Source: an uncultured Caulobacter sp.
GTDB lineage: Bacteria > Pseudomonadota > Alphaproteobacteria > Caulobacterales > Caulobacteraceae
Assembly (NCBI GenBank): GCA_913776195.1
Contig: CAJYMH010000034.1
Location: forward strand, 60,367 to 124,366
Length of the DNA: 64,000 nucleotides
Direction of reading: 5' to 3'
Below the pieces are notes generated by a model, which was given only the letters and a program-made list of their open reading frames with translations, was not told the DNA's origin and did not search any database. A program made the translations under genes and the position numbers. This document shows positions 55,610-63,457 of this stretch, one piece after another; the stretch's first letter is position 1, and every line of letters begins with the position of its first letter.

Positions 55610-56596
55610 TCAGGAGCCGCGAAGGTGGACGCCATCCGCCTGGGTTTCGGCGGTCAGGCCCAGGCTGAGCGCGGCGGCGCGGGCGAAGCCGTCAGGATCG
55701 CTGGCCGAGAACAGTCCGGCCATCTTGAGGTCTGCGATCTTCGGATCTTCAATCACGATGATGCGGTCAGAATAGCGGGCGAACTCCTGGACCGCCTGTC
55801 CGAGGGTCAAGCCGTCCAGGTCGATCATACCCTGACGCCAGGCCATGGTCCGGTCGACGGCCGCGCCGTCCATGAGCGTGGGACGAAGAGCGCCGCCGTC
55901 GGCGATCCGAACCGCGTGGGATGCCTCCAGGCGAAGGGGAGGCTCTTGTCCTCGTGTGACTTCGACGACGCCCTCGCGCACCACGACGGCGACCTCGTTG
56001 TCTTGAAGCCTGCGGACCGTGAAGCTGGTGCCCACGGCTCTCACCCGCACGTCGCCCACGGTGACGACGAAGGGGCGGGCAGGGTCCTTGGCCACGTCGA
56101 ACAGGGCCTCGCCCTGTAGAAGAGCAACCCGGCGGCTTCGATCGTCGAAAGCCGTGCGGATCGTTGTCTCCGTGTTCAGCGTGGCGGCTGAGCCGTCGGC
56201 CAAGGCCGCCCGGCGGACGTCGCCCTTGCGGGTCGTCAGGCGTCCGCTGCGGTCGAGGGCGACGAAACTGGCGATCCCTGCCACCGAGGCGGCCGCCAGC
56301 AAGCCCGCGGACAGGATCAGTCGGCGCCGGTTCATCGCGCGGGCGACGGGGTGGCGTTCGGGTGTGAACCTTGAACCCAGGCCTTGGGCGCGATCGAGGT
56401 GGGCGCTCACCGCCAAGGCTCGCGCATAGGCGCCTGCCCGGCGCGGATCTAATGCTGCCCAGGCTTCCAGTTTCGACTGATCCTCCGCCGACAGCGGACC
56501 CCGGTCGGCGCGCGCGGCCCATGCCGCGGCGGCGGCGTCAATCTCTGCGCTGCTTTCGTTGGTCGCGGTCAATTTCGATCGGTTCTTCGGCGTCAC
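55610..56596 (-). CDS. FecR-type anti-sigma factor/signal transducer
   Basis: About 328 aa. The N-terminal cytoplasmic domain (AAAAWAARADRGPLSAEDQSKLEAWAALDPRRAGAYARA) has the FecR-N pattern. One membrane segment (LILSAGLLAAASVAGIASFVAL) and a periplasmic FecR domain (TTRKGDVRRAALADGSAATLNTETTIRTAF, GEALFDVAKDPARPFVVTVGDVRVRAVGTSFTVR) follow, ending with an STN-like part. It relays receptor occupancy to the sigma factor. The start is uncertain: GTG at 56596, used here, overlaps the sigma gene by 59 bases; a TTG at 56573 or the ATG at 56644 are possible. Confidence 0.88.
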   Translation of the reverse strand: MTPKNRSKLTATNESSAEIDAAAAAWAARADRGPLSAEDQSKLEAWAALDPRRAGAYARALAVSAHLDRAQGLGSRFTPERHPVARAMNRRRLILSAGLLAAASVAGIASFVALDRSGRLTTRKGDVRRAALADGSAATLNTETTIRTAFDDRSRRVALLQGEALFDVAKDPARPFVVTVGDVRVRAVGTSFTVRRLQDNEVAVVVREGVVEVTRGQEPPLRLEASHAVRIADGGALRPTLMDGAAVDRTMAWRQGMIDLDGLTLGQAVQEFARYSDRIIVIEDPKIADLKMAGLFSASDPDGFARAAALSLGLTAETQADGVHLRGS

Positions 56597-57143
56597 GATC
56601 TCTAGATGCCCCGGCTCGCCGATTTCCGCCACGTCCCATCGCATCCATAAGCAGGGCGATGCCTTTTCCCACGTGCTTCTCGACCGTGTTCTCCGAAACG
56701 CCCATGCGTTCGGCGACCTCGCGCTGCGACAGGCCGTGGACTTTGCGCAGGGTGAAGGCTTCGCGGCACTTGGCGGGCAGGCCGGCGATCAGGGCGGCGA
56801 CACGCCCCAGCTCCTGACGATCAGCGGCAAAATCCTCGGGCGAGGGCGCGGGGGCCGGAACCTCCATGCCTTCTGCTTCGGCCAGGGCCTCGAAGGCCAC
56901 GATGCGGCTTCGACGCAAGGCCTGAAGAATGACGGACTTGGCGACCTCGAACAGATAGGTGCGCGGCGTTCTGATGTGATCGACGCTCTCAAGCCCGGCC
57001 AGGATCGCATAGGCTTCCTGAACGATGTCGTCGACATCGAGGCCCGAGAGGGGGCGGCGGGTAAGCCAGGCGCGCAAGGCAGGCTCGTGCGGCAGCACGT
57101 TCCGCGCCAGCCAGATCGCACGTTCCTGCGTCGCCAAGGTCAT
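56538..57143 (-). CDS. ECF sigma factor, FecI type
   Basis: 201 aa. Region 2 (LSGLDVDDIVQEAYAILAGLESVDHIRTPRTYLFEVAKSVI) and region 4 (LPAKCREAFTLRKVHGLSQREVAERMGVSENTVEKHVGKGIALLMDAM) are clear. It is followed by FecR and the STN-receptor on the same strand, the standard iron-citrate-like surface-signalling order, and should direct RNA polymerase to the receptor promoter. No autoregulatory promoter could be identified by eye. Confidence 0.9.
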   Translation of the reverse strand: MTLATQERAIWLARNVLPHEPALRAWLTRRPLSGLDVDDIVQEAYAILAGLESVDHIRTPRTYLFEVAKSVILQALRRSRIVAFEALAEAEGMEVPAPAPSPEDFAADRQELGRVAALIAGLPAKCREAFTLRKVHGLSQREVAERMGVSENTVEKHVGKGIALLMDAMGRGGNRRAGASRDRDAEEPIEIDRDQRKQRRD

Positions 57144-57543
57144 GGGCGCAGTTTGCTAACAGGTGTTTGTGACACCCCCTATGGTTTGCAGGATGGTTTC
57201 CGCTAGATCGCTCCTTCCGCCTTCCACTCGATCACAATCACCCAGGACACGGAGGAACGCCGTCGCTGTTCGGCTCGGTCGTATTTCATGCTGGCGAGCG
57301 TTCGCCCGCTGCATGGTGAACGGCCTCGATGCGAAGGATCAACCCTGTCGGCCGCCAAGCCGGCAGGCGCCATGCATAGCTTGGGCCGAGTTGCTCTATT
57401 CGGCTCTAAGCAGGCCCTGGCTAAGTCAGCTTGCGGCAGGGCCGCCGGCGGCCTTGATGGCTGGGCCTGGCGTCAATCAATGTCGTCGAGCGGTGGGCAG
57501 GCCTTTAGACACCGCCTTCCTGGATTCGAGGCGCTGACGAAAG
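57144..57543. other. 400-base gene-free stretch at the edge of the accessory region
   Basis: Between the sigma factor and the BrnA gene. Open frames are present but none resembles a known protein or has a good ribosome site. CGGCTCTAAGC at 57400-57410 matches the dispersed intergenic motif. Base composition becomes visibly less GC-rich from about here to the right edge. Confidence 0.4.
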
Positions 57544-57822
57544 CTAGAGCCGTCCCTCGTTGATCAGCTTTGCGAGGGCGTCATCGACCCTGGTTTGCCA
57601 GCCGGCTCCGGTTGAACGGAGGTGGTCGAGAACTTCGGGCCTGAGCCGGATGCTCACCGGCCTCTTAGGCTCCTCAACCTTCGGCCGACCAGGCGTACGC
57701 TTGGCCTTAATCAGAAAGGCAGGCCCTAAGGCTTCACCAGCAGATCGCGCGCGCGCGAAGAAGGCGTCGTCAAGTTCAGGAGATTCTGCGTCGATGTTCT
57801 CACGATTGGGTCGCTTGGGCAT
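57544..57822 (-). CDS. brnA: BrnA-family antitoxin (ribbon-helix-helix)
   Basis: 92 aa. The N-terminal PNRENIDAESPELDDAFFARARSA and C-terminal RPVSIRLRPEVLDHLRSTGAGWQTRVDDAL follow the BrnA pattern, the latter being a ribbon-helix-helix DNA-binding motif. BrnA normally neutralises the ribonuclease toxin BrnT and represses the operon. Here the antitoxin is intact while the overlapping toxin gene is damaged. Start at 57822 (MPKRPNRE), preceded by GAGAGGCC on the minus strand. Confidence 0.86.
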   Translation of the reverse strand: MPKRPNRENIDAESPELDDAFFARARSAGEALGPAFLIKAKRTPGRPKVEEPKRPVSIRLRPEVLDHLRSTGAGWQTRVDDALAKLINEGRL

Positions 57823-58074
57823 ATTTCTTGGCCTCTCTTCCATTGGCTTTGCGGAAGCTAATGACGCGGATTCCGTCCTTGGTTTCGGTAAACACCAACA
57901 CGAACAGACGAGCGCCGATATAGCCGAGGGCGATCCAGCGATCCTCGCCATAGTCAAACCGCTCATCAGGTGCGACTAGCGCCGTATCTCAGATGAAGCC
58001 TCGACCATCGCGAACGGCAGGCCACGGTCGGCCTCGTTCCTAGCGCTTTTGTCCGGATCAAACGTAACTTCCGT
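57800..58074 (-). pseudogene. brnT: decayed BrnT-family ribonuclease toxin
   Basis: Read on the minus strand, the 5' part gives EVTFDPDKSARNEADRGLPFAMVEA in one frame and the 3' part gives DTALVAPDERFDYGEDRW followed by IALGYIGARLFVLVFT and GIRVISFRKANGREAKKY in the next frame. Together these are a full-length BrnT. Three lesions are visible: the expected start codon is ACG (58074-58072), a one-base deletion breaks the frame near 57996, and TGA stands where the conserved tryptophan codon should be just after it. No in-frame start lies upstream. The stop overlaps brnA by 23 bases, the usual toxin-antitoxin arrangement. A single sequencing error could not explain all three changes. Confidence 0.82.
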
Positions 58075-58078
58075 CGAA

Positions 58079-58132
58079 TTTTCGTATATACGTTAAATGG
58101 GATGGCGTGCAACATATTTGTATATACGAAAA
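58079..58132. promoter_or_regulatory. 13-bp perfect inverted repeat, predicted BrnA operator
   Basis: TTTTCGTATATAC (58079-58091) and GTATATACGAAAA (58120-58132) are perfect inverted copies 28 bases apart. Each arm also holds its own small palindrome GTATATAC, so each could bind one ribbon-helix-helix dimer. It lies immediately before the decayed brnT and should be the brnTA promoter region. Confidence 0.75.
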
Positions 58133-58452
58133 TGTTGCGCATGCTGGGCGCTCTGCTTCTACACGCAGTCCAACGTCAGTAGCCGCACTCTAGTAGCGGG
58201 CGCGACGGCCGCCATTGGCGCTATCCGTCAGCAGGCGAGGGCGCCTAACGGCTCTCAGCTGCCGTGAGGAGTGTCTGCTTGTGGTGACGGCGGCGTAACC
58301 CGGTCACTTTGTGGGGGAAGTGCAGTAGCAGCGCCTCTCCTGGAGACTCTGACAGGGGATTCCATATCAACGTGAAGCAGTCGGCTCTGTTCGCCCCATA
58401 GTTGCCGTTATCGTTCGCGACAGCCACTGCGTGGCCAAGGGGGGCGAAGTGG
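58133..58452. other. gene-free stretch with a dispersed repeat copy
   Basis: 320 bases without a recognised gene. It contains a copy of the dispersed repeat at 58215-58260 and, toward the right, the presumed promoter of the next gene. Nothing else was recognised. Confidence 0.4.
58215..58260. repeat. dispersed intergenic repeat, copy A
   Basis: The first 27 bases (58215-58241) match 62740-62766 at 25 positions, and after a short variable gap both copies carry CGGCTCTNAGC. The matched unit is about 46 bases and lies between genes in both places. Confidence 0.7.
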
Positions 58453-59163
58453 ATGGCGATGACGGTGGCGCGCGCCTCTACACGCTACCGTACGGCCCTC
58501 TTCGTAGTCGTCGTCACGGCTGTTCATATCGCGTTGGTCATCGCTCTAGCCCACCAGTGGAGGCAGGTCGTACCGCGATGGCGCTCCTGGGATGATGCCT
58601 CATCAATTGATGCGATGTTGGTGCCGGACGCTGTCGTGGCTCCGCCGGAACTAGTTGGGAGCGAAGGCGAAGGAGCTTCTCGGGGCAGGCTTCGTCCCAC
58701 CCAGCCGGAGCCGCCCAGTCCAGCAATGCAGGCGTCAACGGTGGCGGCCGAACATCCCGTGAAATCACCGCAAACTCCCGTGTCTCCGTTGAAGCCCACC
58801 GGGCAGTCCTCAGCATTAGATCGAAGTGCGATTGGAAGCATCTTGCGGGGCCGAACCGGCTGCCGTCGCGACGCGACAACTGCGGCAGAACGCGAACGGT
58901 GTGAGCAGCAGCTAGGCGCATTGGGAAAAGAAGCAGCGCCCGTCGAGGGAGCGGACATTCCAGCGCATGTCCGCCAAGAGTTCGATCAGTCCTGGAAGGA
59001 TAATCACACCTCGCAGTTCGTTCGCCTTGGGTGCTTTGCGCGCTTCGGCCAAGGGAAAGTCGTCACCTACAAGACGACCCGCGGCGTCAACTTCGGGCCG
59101 TGCTTCTTCGCGACAAGCAAGGGGAACCTGGTTCCGAACAAGCCCAAGCCGAAGGGCTTTTAA
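58453..59163 (+). CDS. membrane-anchored cysteine-rich protein, unknown function (paralogue 1)
   Basis: About 236 aa, not recognised. A short cytoplasmic N-terminus and one membrane segment (about 14-34, LFVVVVTAVHIALVIALA) are followed by a proline/serine-rich periplasmic linker (60-120) and a C-terminal domain with cysteines at 137, 150, 194 and 217 (TGCRRDATTAAERERCEQQL; GCFARFGQ; GPCFFATS). The layout resembles TonB-type anchors without a TonB C-terminal domain. The next gene encodes a paralogue with identical cysteine spacing. ATG at 58453 preceded by GGGGCGAAG; the stop shares one base with the next start. Confidence 0.7.
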   Translation: MAMTVARASTRYRTALFVVVVTAVHIALVIALAHQWRQVVPRWRSWDDASSIDAMLVPDAVVAPPELVGSEGEGASRGRLRPTQPEPPSPAMQASTVAAEHPVKSPQTPVSPLKPTGQSSALDRSAIGSILRGRTGCRRDATTAAERERCEQQLGALGKEAAPVEGADIPAHVRQEFDQSWKDNHTSQFVRLGCFARFGQGKVVTYKTTRGVNFGPCFFATSKGNLVPNKPKPKGF

Positions 59164-59789
59164 TGACGGCTGTCGGCAGAATGCTCCCGCGAATTCGACG
59201 ACCGGGCACAGCGCTGGGGCTGGCGGTCGCCGTAGTGCTTCATGCAGCTGCTATTTTCTATCTCAGCTATGAGGCAGGCCGCTTGAAGCCTGACTATCGT
59301 TACCTTGATGAAGTCCCGACATTTCAGATCGAGGTCCAAGAACGGCGTTTGACAGAGCAGGCTCCCGCCCCCGTGCCACCGCTGCCTCGTGCACATATGC
59401 GAAGGGGCATTCAAGACGACACCATTCCAGTACCCGAGCCCCATGTATCCTCGAACATCGGCGCGGGACCGAGCACATCTCCTGGAGCCAGTTCCACCGC
59501 TAGATCGAATACAGGCCAAGCTCTGCCCGCGCTGAAGGCGCTCAAGCGATGTGACCGCTTAGGTCTGTCGCGTGAGGAGCTGGAGGACTGTGAAGCGCGG
59601 CGTTGGGCCGAAGTTGAAGGCCGCGCCAAACTCCAGCTCGACCCCGGCGGCCGCTTCAACAAGCGCAAAGATTCCTTCCTTTCAAGAAGGCCCGAGAAAG
59701 GCTGTCGCGGCAGGGCGACGGGCGACGTCGGGGAGTTCGGCGACGACTCCAACGTGCGTGGCGGCATAACTTGCGTGAAGCCATTCTAG
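59163..59789 (+). CDS. membrane-anchored cysteine-rich protein, unknown function (paralogue 2)
   Basis: About 208 aa, not recognised. One membrane segment (about 16-36, ALGLAVAVVLHAAAIFYLS), a proline-rich linker (65-92) and a C-terminal domain with cysteines at 130, 143, 181 and 204 (KRCDRLGLSREELEDCEARR; KGCRGRATG; GGITCVKPF). Cysteine spacing C-x12-C and C-x22-C is exactly that of the preceding protein although most other residues differ. The start codon overlaps the previous stop by one base (TAATG), so the two are translationally coupled and may form a hetero-oligomer. Confidence 0.7.
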   Translation: MTAVGRMLPRIRRPGTALGLAVAVVLHAAAIFYLSYEAGRLKPDYRYLDEVPTFQIEVQERRLTEQAPAPVPPLPRAHMRRGIQDDTIPVPEPHVSSNIGAGPSTSPGASSTARSNTGQALPALKALKRCDRLGLSREELEDCEARRWAEVEGRAKLQLDPGGRFNKRKDSFLSRRPEKGCRGRATGDVGEFGDDSNVRGGITCVKPF

Positions 59790-59920
59790 ACCTTGCGGTG
59801 TCGGGCGCTCTTCGTCCTTCTGGGGTGCCGAAATAGCTGACGACTTCACGCAGGGAGAAGAGCAGCTTGCGCGGCATTCTTCATAGGGGAGGCGTGGGGA
59901 AATCATGTCACAGATCGGGC

Positions 59921-61279
59921 ATGCGCCGCTCCCTTTCAGTCATCAAGTCGATCCTCATGGCTGCGCTGGTGATGTTGGGCGGCCGGGTCTTGGCGGCGCC
60001 GGCAGCCACCCTCCAGTCGAGCAGTGCTGAACATCCCTTCTTCAGCGTCCAAGGCGATCTTCAGAGCCGCGGCTACGTGGAGGAAGAATGGATCGTACAC
60101 GGGCAGGCACGCGCGCATGTCATCCCCTACGGCGGCAGAGCGATCGGGACATTCATCGGTGACCCAACGCCTTATGTGACCCGCGTCCTTGTCCGACGTC
60201 CTCTTAATCCTAGCCGCTTCAATGGCATCGCCGTTGTAGAGTGGGAAAACGTCTCGAACGGCTTTCCCTCCGGCAACATCTGGCTCGCCGGTTCGGAACA
60301 CTTGATGCGGTCCGGGTACGTCTGGGTTGGTGTCACTGCGCAAGGTTTCGGAGGCGCGGAGCGGCTTAGGAATTGGAACTCTTCTCGCTACGGACGCCTG
60401 GCCATCCCCAACGATGGGAAGATGGCGGCGGAGCCGTATGCGCTCGGAATCTTCGATGACATCGGGCGGCTTCTCCGCTCCCAGAATGGTCCGCTTCGCT
60501 CTGTCGGCGTTCCAAAGAACCTCGTGGCGGCGGGCCAGTCGCAAAGCGGCATCTGGCTGACCACGTACATCAATGCGGGCCTTGCCGCAGACGGACCATT
60601 CGATGGCTTTGTGCTGTCAGCCGCGATCGGGAGCTTGATCGTGAGCGATCTTAGCAAGCCAGTGCTGCGGATCGTCCCTGAGGGCGACGTCAGGGGTGAC
60701 GAGGCCTCCATGGCTATGCTTGACGGCCCGCTCTTCCGGCAGTGGGAGATCGCCGGAGCATCCCACGTCGATCGGGACCTCCGCAGCGCCAGAGAGCCGC
60801 TTGAACTGCGCGATCTTGGGCAGTCTACCCAAGCCGCCATCGAGTCGACCTGCAAGGAGACCTCGATTGGGACGACCACGCCCGCGAAGTTCGTTCTCCA
60901 TGGGGGCTTCGAAGCGATGCGACGGTGGATTGAAAGCGGAGTTCCGCCGAGATCAATTCAGCGTCTTGCTCGCCGCACGACCTCTGGTTCCACAGAGCTC
61001 GTTCGAAACGATATGGGTCGCGTCGTCGGCGGAATTCAGTTGCCCACTTACACCGCGCCGATCGGCGTCGACGTTGGAGCGAACTCCGGAGGGCCGGGCT
61101 GCGCGAGCCAAGGCTACCACCGGCTCTTCACGCCGGCGGAAGTGGCCGCGGCTTACAGGTCAGCAGGCGACCGTGCGCGACGTCTGCGTTCGGCAGCCGG
61201 AGAACGAGTCCGGCAAGGCGTCCTTCTTCCAAGCGACGTTAGAGCGTTGATGGAGGGGGCTGAAGCAGGACGTTGGTGA
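59921..61279 (+). CDS. exported alpha/beta-hydrolase-domain protein (PF20091-like)
   Basis: About 452 aa with a signal peptide (SILMAALVMLGGRVLAAPA). RVLVRRPLNPSRFNGIAVVEWENVSNG, SGYVWVGVTAQGFG and AAGQSQSGIWLTTYINAG (nucleophile Ser in GQSQSG) are characteristic of the large "alpha/beta hydrolase domain" family; YGRLAIPNDG and the C-terminal YHRLFTPAEVAAAY also fit. Members hydrolyse esters or amides of unknown identity. The ATG at 59921 directly precedes the signal; an in-frame ATG at 59867 would add 18 residues before it. Confidence 0.82.
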   Translation: MRRSLSVIKSILMAALVMLGGRVLAAPAATLQSSSAEHPFFSVQGDLQSRGYVEEEWIVHGQARAHVIPYGGRAIGTFIGDPTPYVTRVLVRRPLNPSRFNGIAVVEWENVSNGFPSGNIWLAGSEHLMRSGYVWVGVTAQGFGGAERLRNWNSSRYGRLAIPNDGKMAAEPYALGIFDDIGRLLRSQNGPLRSVGVPKNLVAAGQSQSGIWLTTYINAGLAADGPFDGFVLSAAIGSLIVSDLSKPVLRIVPEGDVRGDEASMAMLDGPLFRQWEIAGASHVDRDLRSAREPLELRDLGQSTQAAIESTCKETSIGTTTPAKFVLHGGFEAMRRWIESGVPPRSIQRLARRTTSGSTELVRNDMGRVVGGIQLPTYTAPIGVDVGANSGGPGCASQGYHRLFTPAEVAAAYRSAGDRARRLRSAAGERVRQGVLLPSDVRALMEGAEAGRW

Positions 61280-61394
61280 TGCCGAAAGCGGCTCTTAGGG
61301 AAGCCCGGAGCGTCCGCAGTGCGCAGCGAGTATCGCCCTAAAGTTGTCGCATTGCAGCTTGACCACTAACGGGAAAGCGCGACGGAGGAAGCAC

Positions 61395-62099
61395 ATGATC
61401 GAGCTGCTGTTAGGGTTGGCTGCAGCGTCGGCGGCTCCGGCGTCGGCCGAGGGACGAAACCTCGTTGACGCGGTTGAGCACTCGATAGCCCAGGTAAGGG
61501 CCCGGCACGCCTCTCTTCCTCCTGCAAGCTCAGACACCGAGCGATTGATCCGCCTCGGCGAGCTCGACAGAGCGCCGCGTATGATCATGGTCACGTGGGA
61601 TTTCGGACGCATGCCGATCAGCGATCGAGACTCGGCGATCGCGGCGGCCAGCGCAAAAATTGAAGCTGTCGACGCGTCAAATCTCGAGAGCCTTCTAAAC
61701 ATGCTCCCAAACGAGGGGTGGTTCTGGCGGAGTCGCTACGGCGACAAAGCATCCAACGCCGCGTTTCATATTGTGCAGCATTCAGATCTTGCGACCCAAA
61801 AGAGGTTTCTACCGGTCCTCGAGCCGCTAGTGGCGAAGAACGAGGTGGATGGACAGAACGCCGCGTTGATGTCTGACCGGATCGCGATATCGGAAGGCCG
61901 CCGCCAGCGGTACGGATCCCAGTTTCGCTGTGACGGCGGCAGAAACCGACCGTATCCCATCGAGGATGAGGCTGGTCTCGATGAGCGTCGCGCCGAAGCG
62001 GGCATGCCCCCGTTCTCCGAGTACAAGGCGCGCATGCAGCTTCAGCCCAACTGCCCCCAGACGAGATCGCCGCCTCCGCCCGGAATGAAGTTGGACTGA
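61395..62099 (+). CDS. DUF6624-like exported protein
   Basis: 234 aa. A short hydrophobic start (LLLGLAAASAAPASAEG) suggests export. The core WFWRSRYGDKASNAAFHIVQHSDLATQKRFLPVLEPLV, then NAALMSDRIAISEGRRQRYGSQF, has the pattern W-xxS-xxG-xxA-xxA-xxLVQHAD...DR...G-xQ-xYGTQ seen in DUF6624 proteins. The function is unknown. A very good ribosome site GGAGGA stands five bases before the ATG. It is in the same direction as the hydrolase upstream, about 115 bases away. Confidence 0.72.
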   Translation: MIELLLGLAAASAAPASAEGRNLVDAVEHSIAQVRARHASLPPASSDTERLIRLGELDRAPRMIMVTWDFGRMPISDRDSAIAAASAKIEAVDASNLESLLNMLPNEGWFWRSRYGDKASNAAFHIVQHSDLATQKRFLPVLEPLVAKNEVDGQNAALMSDRIAISEGRRQRYGSQFRCDGGRNRPYPIEDEAGLDERRAEAGMPPFSEYKARMQLQPNCPQTRSPPPPGMKLD

Positions 62100-62269
62100 T
62101 CGGGACATCGAAGTGTGTTAGCGCGAAGCTGCCCGCAAGCGAGGGGACAGTTCCGGCTCGAAGCTGACGTTCGGCGTATCTGCTGTCTAACCGGCTATCG
62201 CAGCCGTATTGCTCTTGTGCCGCTGCCGCAGAAATTGTTCTCTCAGCCAGAACATCGTGAGGTAGCGGA

Positions 62270-62677
62270 ATGCAAATGTCCCGGCGGCATCTTGCGGTTG
62301 GCGTCCTCCTTGCCGCGTCGCTCACCTCAGCATGTCACCCCAATGCCGAGCGACGAGACCAGAAGAAGTTCGCGCGACAGATCCTTCGCCAGGTAGAGGG
62401 CAGTTCCCAACGGATAAGTCTCATCAACCTTGTCGTGAGCCCGGATCGCACAGTGTTTTGCGGGATGGCTCGGATCGGTCCAGTCCGGACAACGCCGTAC
62501 TGGATTAAGTTGTCCAGGCCTTATCCCGATACAGCCGGAGCAACCCATGTCCGTCTGGCGCCCTCGATCGACGCCGCCAAAGATAAGTCTGCAGCTCGGA
62601 CCGCGGTGATGCAGGCGCTGTCTGAGATTCCCGAGCGGTGTGCCGCAGCTGGCGCGCCGTTGCCCAGCTATCTGTAG
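62270..62677 (+). CDS. small predicted lipoprotein, unknown function
   Basis: 135 aa. The N-terminal signal RRHLAVGVLLAASLTSAC ends in a lipobox (LTSAC), so the mature protein is probably membrane-tethered. The remainder (VVSPDRTVFCGMARIGPVRTTPYWIKLS) has a single further pair of cysteines (FCGM, ERCAA) and no recognised family. GAGGTAGCGG precedes the ATG. Confidence 0.65.
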   Translation: MQMSRRHLAVGVLLAASLTSACHPNAERRDQKKFARQILRQVEGSSQRISLINLVVSPDRTVFCGMARIGPVRTTPYWIKLSRPYPDTAGATHVRLAPSIDAAKDKSAARTAVMQALSEIPERCAAAGAPLPSYL

Positions 62678-62739
62678 CTTCCGGCGTCACGCTGGTGCTC
62701 ATGCTCTTGAGCGTTGCTGGGGGAGGGAAAGGACAGCCG

Positions 62740-62785
62740 TTGGCGTGATCCGTCAGCAGGCGAGGGGGATGTTTCGGCTCTTAGC
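62740..62785. repeat. dispersed intergenic repeat, copy B
   Basis: Matches copy A at 58215 at 25 of the first 27 positions and ends in CGGCTCTTAGC (62775-62785). It lies between two small lipoprotein genes. Confidence 0.7.
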
Positions 62786-62859
62786 GGTTGTTGAAAGAGT
62801 CGGCTCATGGGAAGGGGCTTGAGGATCCAAATTTCCGCTGCTCGCGGACGAGATTGATC

Positions 62860-63318
62860 ATGCGGAATCTGCTTTTTGTGGGCGTGGGTGCCTGTATGGG
62901 CGTGTTGGCGGCATGCTCGCCGTCGCGTCCAGAGCAGCAGCTTTTCATGCTCGCCACGGACCCGAACCGTCCAGGGACTGTCCGTGCGATGGCGGACCAG
63001 CTTGCAGCGGAAGAGGGGTTCAAGACCTCATCGCAGGTATTCAGACCTTCAGGTGAGGCGGCCTCTCACGCAACGGAGATTCACGGACGTGGCCATACCA
63101 TCCTGATCCTAAGCTTCGAAGATGCCCTGTGTGGTCCTAGGGCTGAAGGATCGAGGAGATCCTTCGATGAGGGGTACTACTCGGTGACCGTCGCACGGAC
63201 TGGGCTGTTCAGCGGCGCGTCCGAAGTCGGCTATCTCGGCCAACGCCTCTCGAAGGCGGCAAGTCAGCATAGTGCCAGGCTCGTACCACGGGCCGAAGGT
63301 CCGCAGTGCGGCCTGTAG
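62860..63318 (+). CDS. small predicted lipoprotein, unknown function
   Basis: 152 aa. LLFVGVGACMGVLAACS has a lipobox (LAAC), so it is likely lipidated. The rest (LFMLATDPNRPGTVRAMADQLAAEEGF, THATEIHGRGHTILILSFEDALCG) looks like a small alpha/beta fold but matches no family I recognise. The same-strand neighbour at 62270 is another lipoprotein, with repeat copy B between them. Confidence 0.6.
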   Translation: MRNLLFVGVGACMGVLAACSPSRPEQQLFMLATDPNRPGTVRAMADQLAAEEGFKTSSQVFRPSGEAASHATEIHGRGHTILILSFEDALCGPRAEGSRRSFDEGYYSVTVARTGLFSGASEVGYLGQRLSKAASQHSARLVPRAEGPQCGL

Positions 63319-63342
63319 AGCCCGCGTGAAAGCCGATCATCC

Positions 63343-63366
63343 AGAGCCGTGTCCCGATACGGCTCT
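63343..63366 (+). terminator. hairpin after the second lipoprotein
   Basis: AGAGCCGT and ACGGCTCT form a perfect 8-bp stem with an 8-base loop. The right arm runs into the CGGCTCTTAGC motif. No T tract follows, so termination is uncertain. Confidence 0.4.
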
Positions 63367-63457
63367 TAGCTGACAACTTTAACGTCTCCTCCAAGCTGGG
63401 CGGACTCTGCAGAACGTCACGCTTTCCCCGCTAAGGTTGTGGCGCTAAGCCTCAGAC

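Noticed and set aside
55599..55613. CTGAAA-N3-TTTCAG inverted repeat at the end of fecR as an operator
   Set aside because: It overlaps the fecR stop codon, and six-base AT-rich arms at this spacing can occur by chance.
53142..57143. Assigning the FecI/FecR/receptor operon to iron-siderophore uptake
   Set aside because: Only the signalling architecture is visible; no siderophore enzyme or Fur box was seen, and a metallo-hydrolase closes the operon.
57288..57563. Possible small gene between the sigma factor and brnA
   Set aside because: No family resemblance, weak start context, and it runs into the antisense of brnA.
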